A stretch of DNA of 64,000 nucleotides from an uncultured Flavobacteriaceae bacterium (GCA_947498845.1 CANMLX010000019.1:1-64000); one strand, 5' to 3'. Counted from the stretch's first letter, positions 9,081 to 18,359 are shown. Program-made: numbers and translations. Notes: generated by a model not told the origin, from the letters alone.

Positions 9081-9431
9081 GGTTTGATTATTAGGGGGTT
9101 GATGTGTAAAGATAATATTTTTTATATAAGGTGTGCTTACACTGATATACTTGCCTTTTTTGAAATTGAGCTCATGTCAACTTTTTATTTTTAACAGGGG
9201 ATGTGTTGAAATTTGACCAACTGAGGATGTTTTTGAAAATTATAGCAATGCGATGAATTAAGAAGTAACAAAAAGTGGATGTGATTTTTAGTAAAAAGAA
9301 AAAATTAAGAAGAATTCTTTATCTAAAACTAGAAATAAAATCGTGTTTACTCATCCAAAACAGGAGTTCACTAAATCTAAATAGTAATCATGCCTTTCTA
9401 ATCATAGTTTAGTTCTATAAAAACTAATATT
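9081..9431. other. divergent intergenic region
   Basis: 351 bp between the beta-helix lipoprotein (-) and the CarboxypepD_reg gene (+). It holds the LytTR-like direct repeat at 9346-9375 and its downstream -7-like box at 9405. No other gene or clear terminator is seen. Confidence 0.7.
9346..9412 (+). promoter_or_regulatory. LytTR-like direct-repeat promoter, site A
   Basis: Half-sites TTTACTCAT (9346-9354) and TTCACTAAA (9367-9375) have a 12-bp spacer (21 bp start to start). Exactly 29 bp after the second half-site comes TAGTTTAG (9405), close to the TAnnTTTG -7 box. The same geometry recurs at 11203, 49968 and 52507. The gene start follows at 9432. Confidence 0.7.
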
Positions 9432-10151
9432 ATGAAACAAAATTTTAACATTTCAATTAGCAAACCTTGCTCAGAGCAATTCAATACGTTTAAGCAAACA
9501 CAATCAGGCGGATTTTGTAAATCATGCAAAAAAGAAGTTATAGACTTTCGAAATATGAGCGATAAACAGCTCGTAACATATTTTCCTAATAAACAGGAAA
9601 AGGCTTGTGGTTTTTTTAAAGCCTCACAGTTAAAAGATTATCCATCTGTTAAGATTAACGAGAAAAAGTCTAGATTTAAATTAGCAAGCCTAGTTGGATT
9701 TACTGTCTTCTCGATGCTATCGTTTCACAATGTTCAAGCCCAAGATAAAAAGCATAAAACAGAAATTGTACAAACTATTAATGAAAAACAAAATCCACTT
9801 AATAATAAGGCAGCCGTTCAACAAAAATTACTTACAGGTGTTATTTCCGACGAAGCAGGTCCAGTTCCAGGAGCTAATATTGTATTAAAAGGCACGTCTA
9901 TTGGTGTGGCATCAGATTTTGATGGTAGGTTTGAATTTCCTCAAGCACTTAAAGAAGGGGATGTTTTGGTTATTAGTTATTTAGGTTATGAAACCCAAAC
10001 TATTGTTATTAAAAACGAACAGGAGACTTTAAATGTGCCCTTGGAAGTAAGCTTAAAGGCAGATACTTGTGTTTTAATGGGAGAAGTAGAAGTGAATGAA
10101 GTTTATAAATCTAAAAGAACATTATGGCAAAAAATAAAGGGTATATTTTAA
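9432..10151 (+). CDS. CarboxypepD_reg-domain protein with N-terminal cysteine motif
   Basis: 239 aa in three parts. Residues 1-70: cytoplasmic-looking segment with C13 and the FCKSCKKEVIDF motif, a possible metal-binding Cys cluster found fused to such proteins in Bacteroidota. Residues about 83-102: one membrane helix (LASLVGFTVFSMLSF). The rest: a CarboxypepD_reg-like beta sandwich (GVISDEAGPVPGANIVLKGT, DFDGRFEF, YLGYETQ) as at the N-terminus of SusC proteins. The basic tail ends where the next gene has already begun (28-bp overlap). It is probably expressed from the direct-repeat promoter at 9346-9412. Function unknown; a surface-protein or assembly role is a guess. Confidence 0.85.
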   Translation: MKQNFNISISKPCSEQFNTFKQTQSGGFCKSCKKEVIDFRNMSDKQLVTYFPNKQEKACGFFKASQLKDYPSVKINEKKSRFKLASLVGFTVFSMLSFHNVQAQDKKHKTEIVQTINEKQNPLNNKAAVQQKLLTGVISDEAGPVPGANIVLKGTSIGVASDFDGRFEFPQALKEGDVLVISYLGYETQTIVIKNEQETLNVPLEVSLKADTCVLMGEVEVNEVYKSKRTLWQKIKGIF

Positions 10152-11164
10152 ACTATCTATTAATAGCTTTTTTTTTAACCAGTTATCTACATGCTCAAAA
10201 ATTAGATTTTAAGCATGTAGCTTTTAAGAAAGCAGATAGTATAGCTAATAGTTATCAAGACGCATCGTTAAATAATTTACCAGTTTTAGCCTACAGGCTT
10301 ACTCATAATCTGGATACTCCAGTAGAAAAATTTAGAGCTATTTATATTTGGGTATGTAACACTATAGAAAGTGATTATGGTTTTGGAGAACAAACATTGC
10401 ATAAACGCAGAAAATATAAGAATAATAGTTTAGCGTTTACGCATTGGAATACGCAAGTACAGTCCAAGATGTTTAAGCGGTTATTAAGAGATAAAAAAAC
10501 GGTATGCTCTGGTTATGCTTATCTAATTAAAGAATTATGTGCATTAGTAGATATTAACTGCAAAATTGTTGATGGCTATAGCAGGACTGTAAATAACAAT
10601 ATTGGTGAAGCAAACTACCCAAACCATTCATGGAATGCTGTGGAACTAAATAATAAATGGTATCTGGTGGATGCCACATTGGCAAGTGGTTTTTTTGATG
10701 TGAATGCGTATAAATTTATTAAAAACTATAATGATGGTTATTTCTTAACAAGACCAGAGCTATTTATAAAAAATCATTATCCATTAGATAAAAAATGGAC
10801 GTTATTAGCCGATAATATTACTCTTAATGTCTTTGTTAAAGGCCCAATAATCTATAGCAATACCATCAAATATGGTGTAGTTCCAGTTTTACCAATACAA
10901 TTGGTAACAAAAGTATTTATAGATGAAGCAGTGACTTTTAAACTTAAATTACCCGATGCTGGGCTGGTAGATAAGATAAGTGTAGTGTTAAATGGGAAAT
11001 CTAATAAAATTAATTATAAGAGATATGATGAAAAGAATAAACAGCTGGAATTAAGATACAATTTTCCCAAAAAAGGCACTTATGATGTGCATATTAAACT
11101 GGATAATGTAGTGGTAGTTTCCTATACAGTAAAAGTAATAAAACAAAAAGGCGCAACTATTTAG
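10124..11164 (+). CDS. secreted transglutaminase-like domain protein
   Basis: 346 aa with a signal peptide (residues 1-24, cleavage after LHA). The transglutaminase-like fold has the catalytic triad: C128 in KTVCSGYA, H168 in NHSWNAV and D183 in YLVDATLA. Family members are periplasmic or secreted cysteine proteases or cross-linkers. The C-terminal third looks like a beta domain. The start lies inside the previous gene (28-bp overlap), so the two are translationally coupled and probably act together. The next gene has its own site B promoter. Confidence 0.87.
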   Translation: MAKNKGYILNYLLIAFFLTSYLHAQKLDFKHVAFKKADSIANSYQDASLNNLPVLAYRLTHNLDTPVEKFRAIYIWVCNTIESDYGFGEQTLHKRRKYKNNSLAFTHWNTQVQSKMFKRLLRDKKTVCSGYAYLIKELCALVDINCKIVDGYSRTVNNNIGEANYPNHSWNAVELNNKWYLVDATLASGFFDVNAYKFIKNYNDGYFLTRPELFIKNHYPLDKKWTLLADNITLNVFVKGPIIYSNTIKYGVVPVLPIQLVTKVFIDEAVTFKLKLPDAGLVDKISVVLNGKSNKINYKRYDEKNKQLELRYNFPKKGTYDVHIKLDNVVVVSYTVKVIKQKGATI

Positions 11165-11202
11165 TTATTAAAATATTAGAGTATTGCTATTTTTAAAGCA
11201 AG

Positions 11203-11269
11203 TTTACTCATTAATAATTACCATTAACTAAATAGCTGTGGTAAGTATCACTTTCTATTCATAGATTCG
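11203..11269 (+). promoter_or_regulatory. LytTR-like direct-repeat promoter, site B
   Basis: Half-sites TTTACTCAT (11203-11211) and TTAACTAAA (11224-11232), 12-bp spacer, then exactly 29 bp, then TAGATTCG (11262-11269). The segment just before the box (CTTTCTATTCATAG) matches site A (CTTTCTAATCATAG). It lies upstream of the M48 peptidase gene, implying a leader of about 80 nt. Confidence 0.65.
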
Positions 11270-11354
11270 TTGAGTAAGATGAGTATGAAACGACGTTTTA
11301 TATAATGTATTTCGTTTTATACTATATTTATTGTAACCAATTAACCAACTGTTT

Positions 11355-14300
11355 ATGACTAGTTATTACTCTAAAATCTCAGCTAAAGTACCAGACGATT
11401 TAACCAAACCAACACCATCGTTTACAAAACATGTATGGTTATCTGTATTTGGCTTATTACTTTTTATTTCGCTTTATCTGGTCTTAACGATCTGGTTTGG
11501 CAGGTTAGCTTATAATTTATTTGTAGATGCCAATAACTTTGATGGTCATTTTTTAAATTATTTATTAGCCATAGGTTTTGGGTTTTTGTCATTATTTATG
11601 GCGAAATCACTGTTCTTTTTAAATAAAAAAGAAGAAAACCCTATTCACAGATATGTCAACGAAAAGGAAGAACCAGTATTATTTGATTACCTCTATAAAT
11701 TAGCAGACGAAGCAGGAGCACCTAGACCGCACAAAGTTTTTTTAACAGATCGTGTGAATGCTAGTGTATCTTACGATATATCATTAATAAACCTATTAAT
11801 TCCGTCAAGAAAGAATTTAGAGATAGGCTTAGGTCTGGTTAATGTGTTGAGTTTAGGTGAATTTAAAGCCGTTTTAGCACACGAATTCGGGCATTTTGCA
11901 CAGCGTTCTATGCTATTGGGCAGATACGTTTATGTAGCACAGCAAATAGCAGCAAGAATAGTAGGTAAGCGTGATATCTTCGATAAATTTCTTTCAGGAT
12001 TATCTAGTGTAGATATTAGAATAGCATGGATAGGTTGGATATTGTCCATATTGGTTTGGGCTATTAGATCGCTAATAGAAACATGTTTTAGTGTTGTAGT
12101 AGTTGCAGAAAGAGCATTGTCGCGCGAAATGGAATTTCAGGCAGATTTGGTAGCAGTATCGTTAACAGGGAGCGATGCTTTAATTCATGCATTATATAAA
12201 CTACAGATTGCAGACGAAGCTTATTCAAATGCATTAGACCGTGTAAATGAAGAACTAGGTGATAAAAAAGCCATAAAGGATATGTATGCATTACAAAGTA
12301 ATTACATACAAAAAATGGCCATAGTATTAGATAATCCTAGATATGGGAAATCGCCAGAAATACCAGCAGAATCTCCAGAGAGAAACAGAATTTTTACTTC
12401 AAATAAATACAATCCACCAAAGATGTGGTCTACACATCCAGCCGATATAGATCGTGAAAATAATGCTAAAAAAACCTACATTTTTGAGCCTGTAGATAAC
12501 AAATCGTCTTGGAATTTATTTTCAGATCCACAGAAGTATAAAGAAGACATGACAGGAAGGCTTATAAAAACAGCCAAAGTAGAAACTACTGCTATACATA
12601 CAGAAGAAGCCATAAAACACCAAGATAACGAGCATTTTAATTGGACGTTTTTAGATTCTAAATACCACTCAACCTTTCTAAATAGGTTTTCGTTTTTAAA
12701 TTTTAAATCTTCAGATGAATTATTTGAAGCGCCCGTTAGCGGTCTTACTATAGAAGAAGGCTTTAAGAAGTTATATCCAAAAAGTAATGTCAAAAAAATC
12801 GAAGATTTACAAGAAATTCAAGAAGAAATTAATGCACTTCTAATTAGTCAAAATGAATCGTTAACCCTAGAGAAACGACGTGTTTGGCATCGTGGAAATC
12901 AAATTAAGCGAAAAGATATACCAGAGATACTAAAATCATTAAAAAAAGAACAAAAAGTAATAAGAGACGCATTGGGAACTCATGATGTATTGTGTAGAAC
13001 ATTGCATTACAAAGTTGCAGGGAAATTAGATGTTAATTGGGCAAATTATTTAAAAACCTTAACCCATTTAATACATTATAGTGAGCATAGTATCACAAAT
13101 ATAAACGATGTAGATAGAAAATTTAATAATGTGTTAACTATTGCTTTGGCAGATGGCAATGTGTCTTCATCAGAATTAACAGATATACTAAATATATCAA
13201 ACGATTACTATAACGTTTTAAGTCGTATTTATAAACATTCCGAAACTCTAAAGCTAGATACAAAACTACTTGAAAATATGAAGATTGAAAGTTATCAATC
13301 AGCATTTGAGGAGTTTAAACTGGGGCGTCCTGTAAAAGAAAATATTAATGATTGGGTTGCTGTAGTAGGAGGTTGGGCATCTTTAGCTCTAAGAGCCTTA
13401 CACAAGTTAAGAAATGAAGCTCTGGAATTACTTTTAGTTAAAGAAGAAGATGTTAAAAATGCCTATTTTAACGCTACAGCATTAGGAGCAGTTCCAATCA
13501 CATCGGGAGTACCTGACGATTATGCGACACTTTTACCAGGAAATGAGCGTAAAATTCAACGAAAATTAGGATTGTGGGATCGTTTTGCAACAGGAGATGG
13601 ATTAATACCATCTATTGCTAAGTTTGGAGTCGCAGGCGGTATTTTGTTTGCGGCTATTTTTTATGGTAGCTATTCTCAAAAATTGCCATTACATATTTAT
13701 AATGGTTTACAAACTGCCATTAATGTACATATCAATAATTCTAATATTAGTTTAAAGCCTAATACATCAGAAACCATTCAATTAAATTATGGCATTAGTT
13801 ACCCTATAAAAACAACAACGTATAACGGCGAGTCTATAGAAGAAGAAGACTTTGAGTTTACAGAACATTCTGCCTTTGCTTATAATGTAGCAAATGCAGC
13901 GATACTTGTTAAATATCCAGTATTTTACGGCTTTGAGAATAGAATACCAAAAGGGATTAGCGATAGAACTATTTTGGGCGTTAAAAAAGTATTGCCTTTA
14001 GAAGCAGATTATATTTTAGAAGAACCACCTAGAGAAATATCATTACCATCGGGAAGCAGAGGAGAACGAAAAGAAGCGATTAAGGCATTTGCGGGTGAAT
14101 CTCCATATGATTTAATGACTTTTCTTGAAGATGAAGTCGCTATAAATAAAATAGTAAAGGCCCATAGTAAATGGGATAATCCAGATAGTAAATACCTTTT
14201 AAATTGGATGTATTATTTAAGAAATAGCAAAGATGGAATACATACCATAGAATCTCGTTTAGAAAGAAATCCCAATGAATTCTTAAGCCTAAGAGTCATG

Positions 14301-15188
14301 CAAGATTTAACAGATTCCTTAGCACATAAACACATTTGCGAAAAGCATACACAACTTAAATTAGATAATCCTGATAATGCCGACTATTATTATTTAGCAG
14401 CCCGTTGTATAGAAGACGAATCTATTAAAAACAATACATTTATTAAAGGGTATAAAAAATGGAAAAATCACAGTTGGTTAGCTTATGCGGCAGGCTATGT
14501 TTATACCGAACAAAATAATTTCGATAAGGCTTACAAAGCATATCGTGTAGCAGCTAAAGCCTCTTCGTTAGCAGAATTAATTTCTGATGATGCAGAACGT
14601 ATTAAAAGGATATTAAATTTAAAAACGCGCAAAAACTATAAAACCATTGTAAACACAGAGAGTATCGATTTTTATAACAGTTTAGAAAATGGCAATATTG
14701 AAGAAAAAAAGACAAATCCAGATTATGTCTATTATTTAATGCAAAAGGGAGATTTAGATAAAGCTTTTAAACGGTCTAAAGATTACGAGAATATAAAACA
14801 TTATGTGGGGTATTTATTAGCAGCATCTAAAGGGGCTTCAAAAGAAATAAAACAAGCCGCAATTAATAATTCGGAGCAAATGGGACTTAATTTAAATTCT
14901 GTATGGGCTGCAACAGGTCTAGCTATTAAAGAAAATAGAGATTACAGAGATTATCTAGATGGATTTGCTCAATTGGAAGAAAAAGATGAATTTATACCAA
15001 AGTTAATTGACTTAATTAAGTCTAGAAACTATACTGGAGTAGATAATCATATTAAAGCATTAAGACTTAGATGGAAAGCGCAAACGTATGTGATGGCAAG
15101 TGTTATCTTAGATGGCGATATTCCATCAAAATGGAAAACGATTTATAAAGCAGGATTATTTGCTAGTGAAAAACCTTTTTTAGAATAA
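11355..15188 (+). CDS. giant membrane M48 metallopeptidase with TPR-like C-terminus
   Basis: 1277 aa. Two N-terminal membrane helices (about 28-50 and 67-90), then an M48 (HtpX/Ste24-like) domain with the zinc motif HEFGH (176-180) and the third ligand E260 in EFQAD; two hydrophobic segments lie between them (about 222-250). The middle (400-730) is helical and charged. A further membrane helix lies near 747-765 (GVAGGILFAAIFYG), followed by about 500 residues with TPR-like helical pairs (KAYKAYRVAAKA). Typical M48 proteases have 280-450 residues, so this is a large multidomain form. Probably an inner-membrane protease with a scaffold domain; it may be co-regulated with the transglutaminase operon through sites A and B. 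Confidence 0.88.
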   Translation: MTSYYSKISAKVPDDLTKPTPSFTKHVWLSVFGLLLFISLYLVLTIWFGRLAYNLFVDANNFDGHFLNYLLAIGFGFLSLFMAKSLFFLNKKEENPIHRYVNEKEEPVLFDYLYKLADEAGAPRPHKVFLTDRVNASVSYDISLINLLIPSRKNLEIGLGLVNVLSLGEFKAVLAHEFGHFAQRSMLLGRYVYVAQQIAARIVGKRDIFDKFLSGLSSVDIRIAWIGWILSILVWAIRSLIETCFSVVVVAERALSREMEFQADLVAVSLTGSDALIHALYKLQIADEAYSNALDRVNEELGDKKAIKDMYALQSNYIQKMAIVLDNPRYGKSPEIPAESPERNRIFTSNKYNPPKMWSTHPADIDRENNAKKTYIFEPVDNKSSWNLFSDPQKYKEDMTGRLIKTAKVETTAIHTEEAIKHQDNEHFNWTFLDSKYHSTFLNRFSFLNFKSSDELFEAPVSGLTIEEGFKKLYPKSNVKKIEDLQEIQEEINALLISQNESLTLEKRRVWHRGNQIKRKDIPEILKSLKKEQKVIRDALGTHDVLCRTLHYKVAGKLDVNWANYLKTLTHLIHYSEHSITNINDVDRKFNNVLTIALADGNVSSSELTDILNISNDYYNVLSRIYKHSETLKLDTKLLENMKIESYQSAFEEFKLGRPVKENINDWVAVVGGWASLALRALHKLRNEALELLLVKEEDVKNAYFNATALGAVPITSGVPDDYATLLPGNERKIQRKLGLWDRFATGDGLIPSIAKFGVAGGILFAAIFYGSYSQKLPLHIYNGLQTAINVHINNSNISLKPNTSETIQLNYGISYPIKTTTYNGESIEEEDFEFTEHSAFAYNVANAAILVKYPVFYGFENRIPKGISDRTILGVKKVLPLEADYILEEPPREISLPSGSRGERKEAIKAFAGESPYDLMTFLEDEVAINKIVKAHSKWDNPDSKYLLNWMYYLRNSKDGIHTIESRLERNPNEFLSLRVMQDLTDSLAHKHICEKHTQLKLDNPDNADYYYLAARCIEDESIKNNTFIKGYKKWKNHSWLAYAAGYVYTEQNNFDKAYKAYRVAAKASSLAELISDDAERIKRILNLKTRKNYKTIVNTESIDFYNSLENGNIEEKKTNPDYVYYLMQKGDLDKAFKRSKDYENIKHYVGYLLAASKGASKEIKQAAINNSEQMGLNLNSVWAATGLAIKENRDYRDYLDGFAQLEEKDEFIPKLIDLIKSRNYTGVDNHIKALRLRWKAQTYVMASVILDGDIPSKWKTIYKAGLFASEKPFLE

Positions 15189-15338
15189 GTGTAATGTGAC
15201 AAGATTAAAATAATATGTCATTGTAAAATAATGAAATTTAATTTAGAATTAATATGTTTAGTTAGAAGTTTAAAAGTAGAAAGTGTTATGATGTTTTGGT
15301 TGTTTTTAATAGGCAATAGTTGTGTTTTATAGTTTAGT

Positions 15339-15436
15339 AGGCAGTAGGCAGTAGGCATTAGGCATTAGGCAGTAAGCAGCAGGCAGTAGGCAGTAAGCAG
15401 TAGGCAGTAAGCAGTAGGCAGTAGGCAGTAGGCAGT
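15339..15436. repeat. 14-copy heptamer repeat
   Basis: Fourteen 7-bp units, mainly AGGCAGT with variants AGGCATT, AAGCAGT and AAGCAGC, in exact register. It lies in the 456-bp gap between the M48 and GT9 genes. Confidence 0.96.
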
Positions 15437-15502
15437 CGTTGATAATTATTTTAAAGATAAATAGATGATAATTAGTAATCAATAAAAATAAGTAGCAGCT
15501 TT

Positions 15503-15566
15503 AATCAACAAATCAACAAATCAACAAATCAACAAATCAACAAATCAACAAATCAACAAATCAACA
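15503..15566. repeat. 8-copy octamer tandem repeat
   Basis: Eight perfect copies of AATCAACA. The only clear 8-bp array in the window. Together with the heptamer array at 15339-15436 it fills much of the gap 15189-15644, where no gene or promoter is otherwise seen. Confidence 0.96.
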
Positions 15567-15644
15567 AACAATAGAGTATTACGCTCTTCTTTAATTTAAT
15601 CTGAATATTTTATCTATAGACAGCTAAATTGATTTAGCTCTAAA

Positions 15645-16706
15645 TTAAAGATTGTTTTTTAAAAACGTATTTAGTTTAGGACGTATTAAATCTGGAGAGA
15701 ATTCGTTGTAGAATGTATTAAACTCTTGTTTGATAACACTTAGTTTTTTGTTGTTGTAAAGGTTAGGTTTAACATCTTTTAGATGCATTGAGTCATTTTT
15801 TTCGCCATCATCAAACATGCTCCAAGCGTCCTTTTTTATCCAGGGAGAAAAAATAGCAAACGTAGGTTTTTCTATAGCTTTAGCCATATTAATAGCACCG
15901 CCCTCATTGCCAATAATGGCATTACAATGGTATGAAATAGCGATAAATTCTCTTAAGCTTTTGCCATAAACGTCTAAGTGGATATGCTTTTTTGTTTCAA
16001 CAGAACAATAGCTATACAATTTTTCAATGTCACCTTTTTGTTTTGGGATATAATTTAATAGAATATAACCTTTAGTTTTAGAAACTATAAGATCAATTAA
16101 TTGCGCCATGTAGCGTAAAGGATAGGTTTTTTTATCACTACTGCCTAAGGCGCTTATCATAAAAAGAGGTTGTGATAAATTTACGTTGTATTGGGTAAGT
16201 TTATCTTTAGCGGCATCTATTTCAGATTGCGTAAGATATATTTTTGGCTTAATTGCAGCGATGTCATCAGGATAGATTGGTTTTAAAAGCTGCATTCTAT
16301 TTTCTATGGCTAAACCAGCATTAGTATTAGGAATTTTATGTTCTTTAAAACTATGGGTATAGATAAAAGAAGTGTACCATTTATATTTAGATATTCTGGT
16401 TTTAGCAGTAGAGTAAAACGTAATAAAATTACTTGAGAATTTAGAATAGACATCAATTACAACATCATATTTAGTGTGTCTTATGGAAGTAGCAAGTTTA
16501 AAAAGCGCTTTTTTGCTGGATTCTGCTTCTTTAGTAAAAATAAGCGTATTGTTAATGTATGGATTGTTAAGTACAACAGGTAATGTATGCTCGTTAATAA
16601 GGTAATCTAGTTGAGCGTTGGGGTATTTATGGCGAAGTGCTTCAAGTAATATAGTACTTGTAAGCACGTCGCCAATCATTTTTTGTTGTATAACAAGGAC
16701 TTTCAT
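15645..16706 (-). CDS. glycosyltransferase family 9 protein (heptosyltransferase-like)
   Basis: 353 aa with the two Rossmann-like halves of GT9. The N-terminus is MKVLVIQQKMIGDVL, where GT9 enzymes keep the GD pair; the C-terminal donor-site region reads IIGNEGGAINMAKAIEKPTFAIFSPW. Characterised members transfer ADP-heptose to the LPS inner core in the cytoplasm. The acceptor here cannot be predicted, as flavobacterial LPS cores differ. It lies 35 bp downstream of dapD on the same strand and is probably co-transcribed, although the pathways are unrelated. Confidence 0.9.
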   Translation of the reverse strand: MKVLVIQQKMIGDVLTSTILLEALRHKYPNAQLDYLINEHTLPVVLNNPYINNTLIFTKEAESSKKALFKLATSIRHTKYDVVIDVYSKFSSNFITFYSTAKTRISKYKWYTSFIYTHSFKEHKIPNTNAGLAIENRMQLLKPIYPDDIAAIKPKIYLTQSEIDAAKDKLTQYNVNLSQPLFMISALGSSDKKTYPLRYMAQLIDLIVSKTKGYILLNYIPKQKGDIEKLYSYCSVETKKHIHLDVYGKSLREFIAISYHCNAIIGNEGGAINMAKAIEKPTFAIFSPWIKKDAWSMFDDGEKNDSMHLKDVKPNLYNNKKLSVIKQEFNTFYNEFSPDLIRPKLNTFLKNNL

Positions 16707-16741
16707 CTAAATAGATGTAAGTTTATAAATAAGTTCATTAT

Positions 16742-17557
16742 TTAAACAGCAACATTGTGTTCTCTTAAAGCATCATTAAGAGACGTTTTTTTGTTTGTAC
16801 TTTCTTTACGTTTTCCAATAATTAAAGCACAAGGCACATTATAGTTTCCAGAAGGGAATTCTTTAGTATAACTTCCAGGAATCACTACAGAACGTGCAGG
16901 TACTAAACCTCTATATTCAACAGGTTCTTCTCCTGTTACGTCTATAATTTTTGTACTCATAGTAAGTGTTACACCAGCACCAAGAACAGCTTCGGTTTCA
17001 ACGCGAACGCCTTCAACAACAATACAACGTGAACCAATAAAAGCATTATCTTCTATAATCACTGGAGCAGCTTGTAAAGGCTCTAAAACGCCACCAATAC
17101 CAACACCACCAGATAAATGTACGTTTTTACCAATTTGAGCACAGCTACCAACTGTAGCCCAAGTATCTACCATAGTACCTTCATCTACATAAGCGCCTAT
17201 GTTTACATAACTAGGCATCAAAATAGTACCGCTAGAAATATAGGAACCATGTCTGGCTACAGCATTAGGAACTACTCTAATACCTCTTTCAGCAAAATTT
17301 TTCTTTAAAGGAATTTTATCATGATACTCAAAAATACCAGCTTCTAAAGTTTCCATTTTTTGAATAGGGAAATACAAAACAACAGCTTTTTTTACCCATT
17401 CGTTAACTTGCCAACCATTAGTAACAGGTTCGGCTACTCTTAATTCTCCTTTATCCAGTAAATCTACAACGCTTCTAATAGCGTTAACAGTAGTAGTTTC
17501 TTTTAAAAGCTCTCGGTTATCCCAAGCACTTTCTATAATTTGTTGTAAGTCTGTCAT
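16742..17557 (-). CDS. dapD: 2,3,4,5-tetrahydropyridine-2,6-dicarboxylate N-succinyltransferase
   Basis: 271 aa, a full-length DapD of the left-handed beta-helix acyltransferase family. It transfers succinyl from succinyl-CoA to tetrahydrodipicolinate in the meso-diaminopimelate/lysine pathway (cytoplasm). Visible: helical N-domain (MTDLQQIIESAW), hexapeptide repeats (VNIGAYVDEGTMVDTWATVG, GVGIGGVLEPLQAAPV, DNAFIGSRCIVVEGV) and PARSVVIPGS. I place the start at the ATG at 17557. A longer reading from a TTG at 17581 would begin inside a perfect TATATTTG -7 box (17579-17586, minus strand), so it is probably not translated. Confidence 0.97.
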   Translation of the reverse strand: MTDLQQIIESAWDNRELLKETTTVNAIRSVVDLLDKGELRVAEPVTNGWQVNEWVKKAVVLYFPIQKMETLEAGIFEYHDKIPLKKNFAERGIRVVPNAVARHGSYISSGTILMPSYVNIGAYVDEGTMVDTWATVGSCAQIGKNVHLSGGVGIGGVLEPLQAAPVIIEDNAFIGSRCIVVEGVRVETEAVLGAGVTLTMSTKIIDVTGEEPVEYRGLVPARSVVIPGSYTKEFPSGNYNVPCALIIGKRKESTNKKTSLNDALREHNVAV

Positions 17558-17578
17558 TAGTCTTAAAATATTTTGAGG

Positions 17579-17586
17579 CAAATATA
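17579..17586 (-). promoter_or_regulatory. dapD promoter -7 box
   Basis: TATATTTG on the minus strand fits the Bacteroidota TAnnTTTG consensus exactly, about 20 bp before the dapD ATG at 17557. No clear TTG -33 element is seen. It supports the shorter dapD start. Confidence 0.6.
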
Positions 17587-17675
17587 CTTATCTAAACCTT
17601 AAAAATGGATATGATTTTACGATTTAAATGACTTTAAAAAAGGTTATACACTAGTTTGAATTTTGACTATAAAAA

Positions 17676-17704
17676 CGTTTTATCGAGTAAAAAAGCGTTT
17701 TATC
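17676..17704 (+). promoter_or_regulatory. direct repeat CGTTTTATC N11 CGTTTTATC
   Basis: Two identical 9-mers, 20 bp start to start, lie upstream of the small secreted protein gene at 17829 and of dapD on the other strand. This looks like a tandem operator; the regulator is unknown. Confidence 0.4.
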
Positions 17705-17770
17705 TTTTCGTCGGTAAAAAGATTCATATGCTCTAATTATCGAAAATACAGGGTGATACGCCTATTTTAT

Positions 17771-17802
17771 TACATGAGAACATGTGTAACAATTTATATT
17801 TG
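17771..17802 (+). promoter_or_regulatory. inverted repeat plus -7 box upstream of small secreted protein
   Basis: TACATG-AGAA-CATGTG (17771-17786) is an operator-like inverted repeat directly before a perfect TATATTTG box (17795-17802). The gene starts at 17829. Overlap of the repeat with the core promoter would suit a repressor. Confidence 0.5.
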
Positions 17803-17828
17803 ACAAGAACATACAAATTGCTTAATCA

Positions 17829-18098
17829 ATGAAACCTACTTTTCATCTCTCTCTTTTTTTAATCTTATTATCGTTTTCTGCTTTAGGAGCCCAAAATAAT
17901 GCTTTAAATAAAACAATAAATCCAAAAGTTATTATTACAGAAGAAAAAAATACTGAAGTTATTATTGATTTGTTAGAAATAAAAGAAGCTACAGTAGCCA
18001 AGATTAGAACAGATATGCAGGTGTATTTGAATATAGAACGAAAAGAAAGTAATATTAAGTTTTTATTCCCAGAAATTAATAGACGAAAATTGGTATAG
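17829..18098 (+). CDS. small secreted hypothetical protein
   Basis: 89 aa. A signal peptide (residues 1-21, LSFSALGAQ) is followed by a short polar mature part predicted helical in the middle (EVIIDLLEIKEATVAKIRTDMQVYLNIER) and a basic C-terminus. No known domain was recognised. It has its own promoter (TATATTTG at 17795) with two operator-like repeats, and a terminator follows at 18126, so it appears monocistronic. The dense control elements suggest conditional expression. Confidence 0.72.
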   Translation: MKPTFHLSLFLILLSFSALGAQNNALNKTINPKVIITEEKNTEVIIDLLEIKEATVAKIRTDMQVYLNIERKESNIKFLFPEINRRKLV

Positions 18099-18125
18099 TC
18101 TAGTACTAAAAATACATACTAAATA

Positions 18126-18155
18126 AATCTCCTCAATTAAGGAGATTTTTTATTT
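18126..18155 (+). terminator. rho-independent terminator
   Basis: Stem AATCTCCT/AGGAGATT with a short AT loop followed by a T-run. It ends the transcript of the small secreted protein. Confidence 0.8.
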
Positions 18156-18173
18156 TACAATAATTCAAATTCT

Positions 18174-18359
18174 TTATTTAAAGAAAAATTTAATGGCACT
18201 AATCATTAAAATAAAGCCAATAAATGCAATAAGAACCCAAATGCTACCAGCATAGTATTTTTTATGAAGCTTTAAGTCTTTACGGTACATAATGCCAATA
18301 ATGATGGCGAATACCACAAAAAATAAAATACCAAAAACAATTTGACCGTTGCTGAACAT
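18174..18359 (-). CDS. small two-helix membrane protein
   Basis: 61 aa from the ATG at 18359 (MFSNGQIVFGILFF); a start 18 bp upstream is possible. Two membrane helices flank a basic loop (YRKDLKLHKKYYAGS). Similar short proteins starting with FSNGQ are, as I recall, conserved in Flavobacteriaceae, with no known function. It converges on the terminator at 18126 and is divergent from the pyrophosphohydrolase gene at 18433. Confidence 0.72.
   Translation of the reverse strand: MFSNGQIVFGILFFVVFAIIIGIMYRKDLKLHKKYYAGSIWVLIAFIGFILMISAIKFFFK

Noticed and set aside
17558..17581. Longer dapD start (TTG at 17581)
   Set aside because: The codon lies inside the TATATTTG -7 box, and the ATG at 17557 gives the usual DapD N-terminus.
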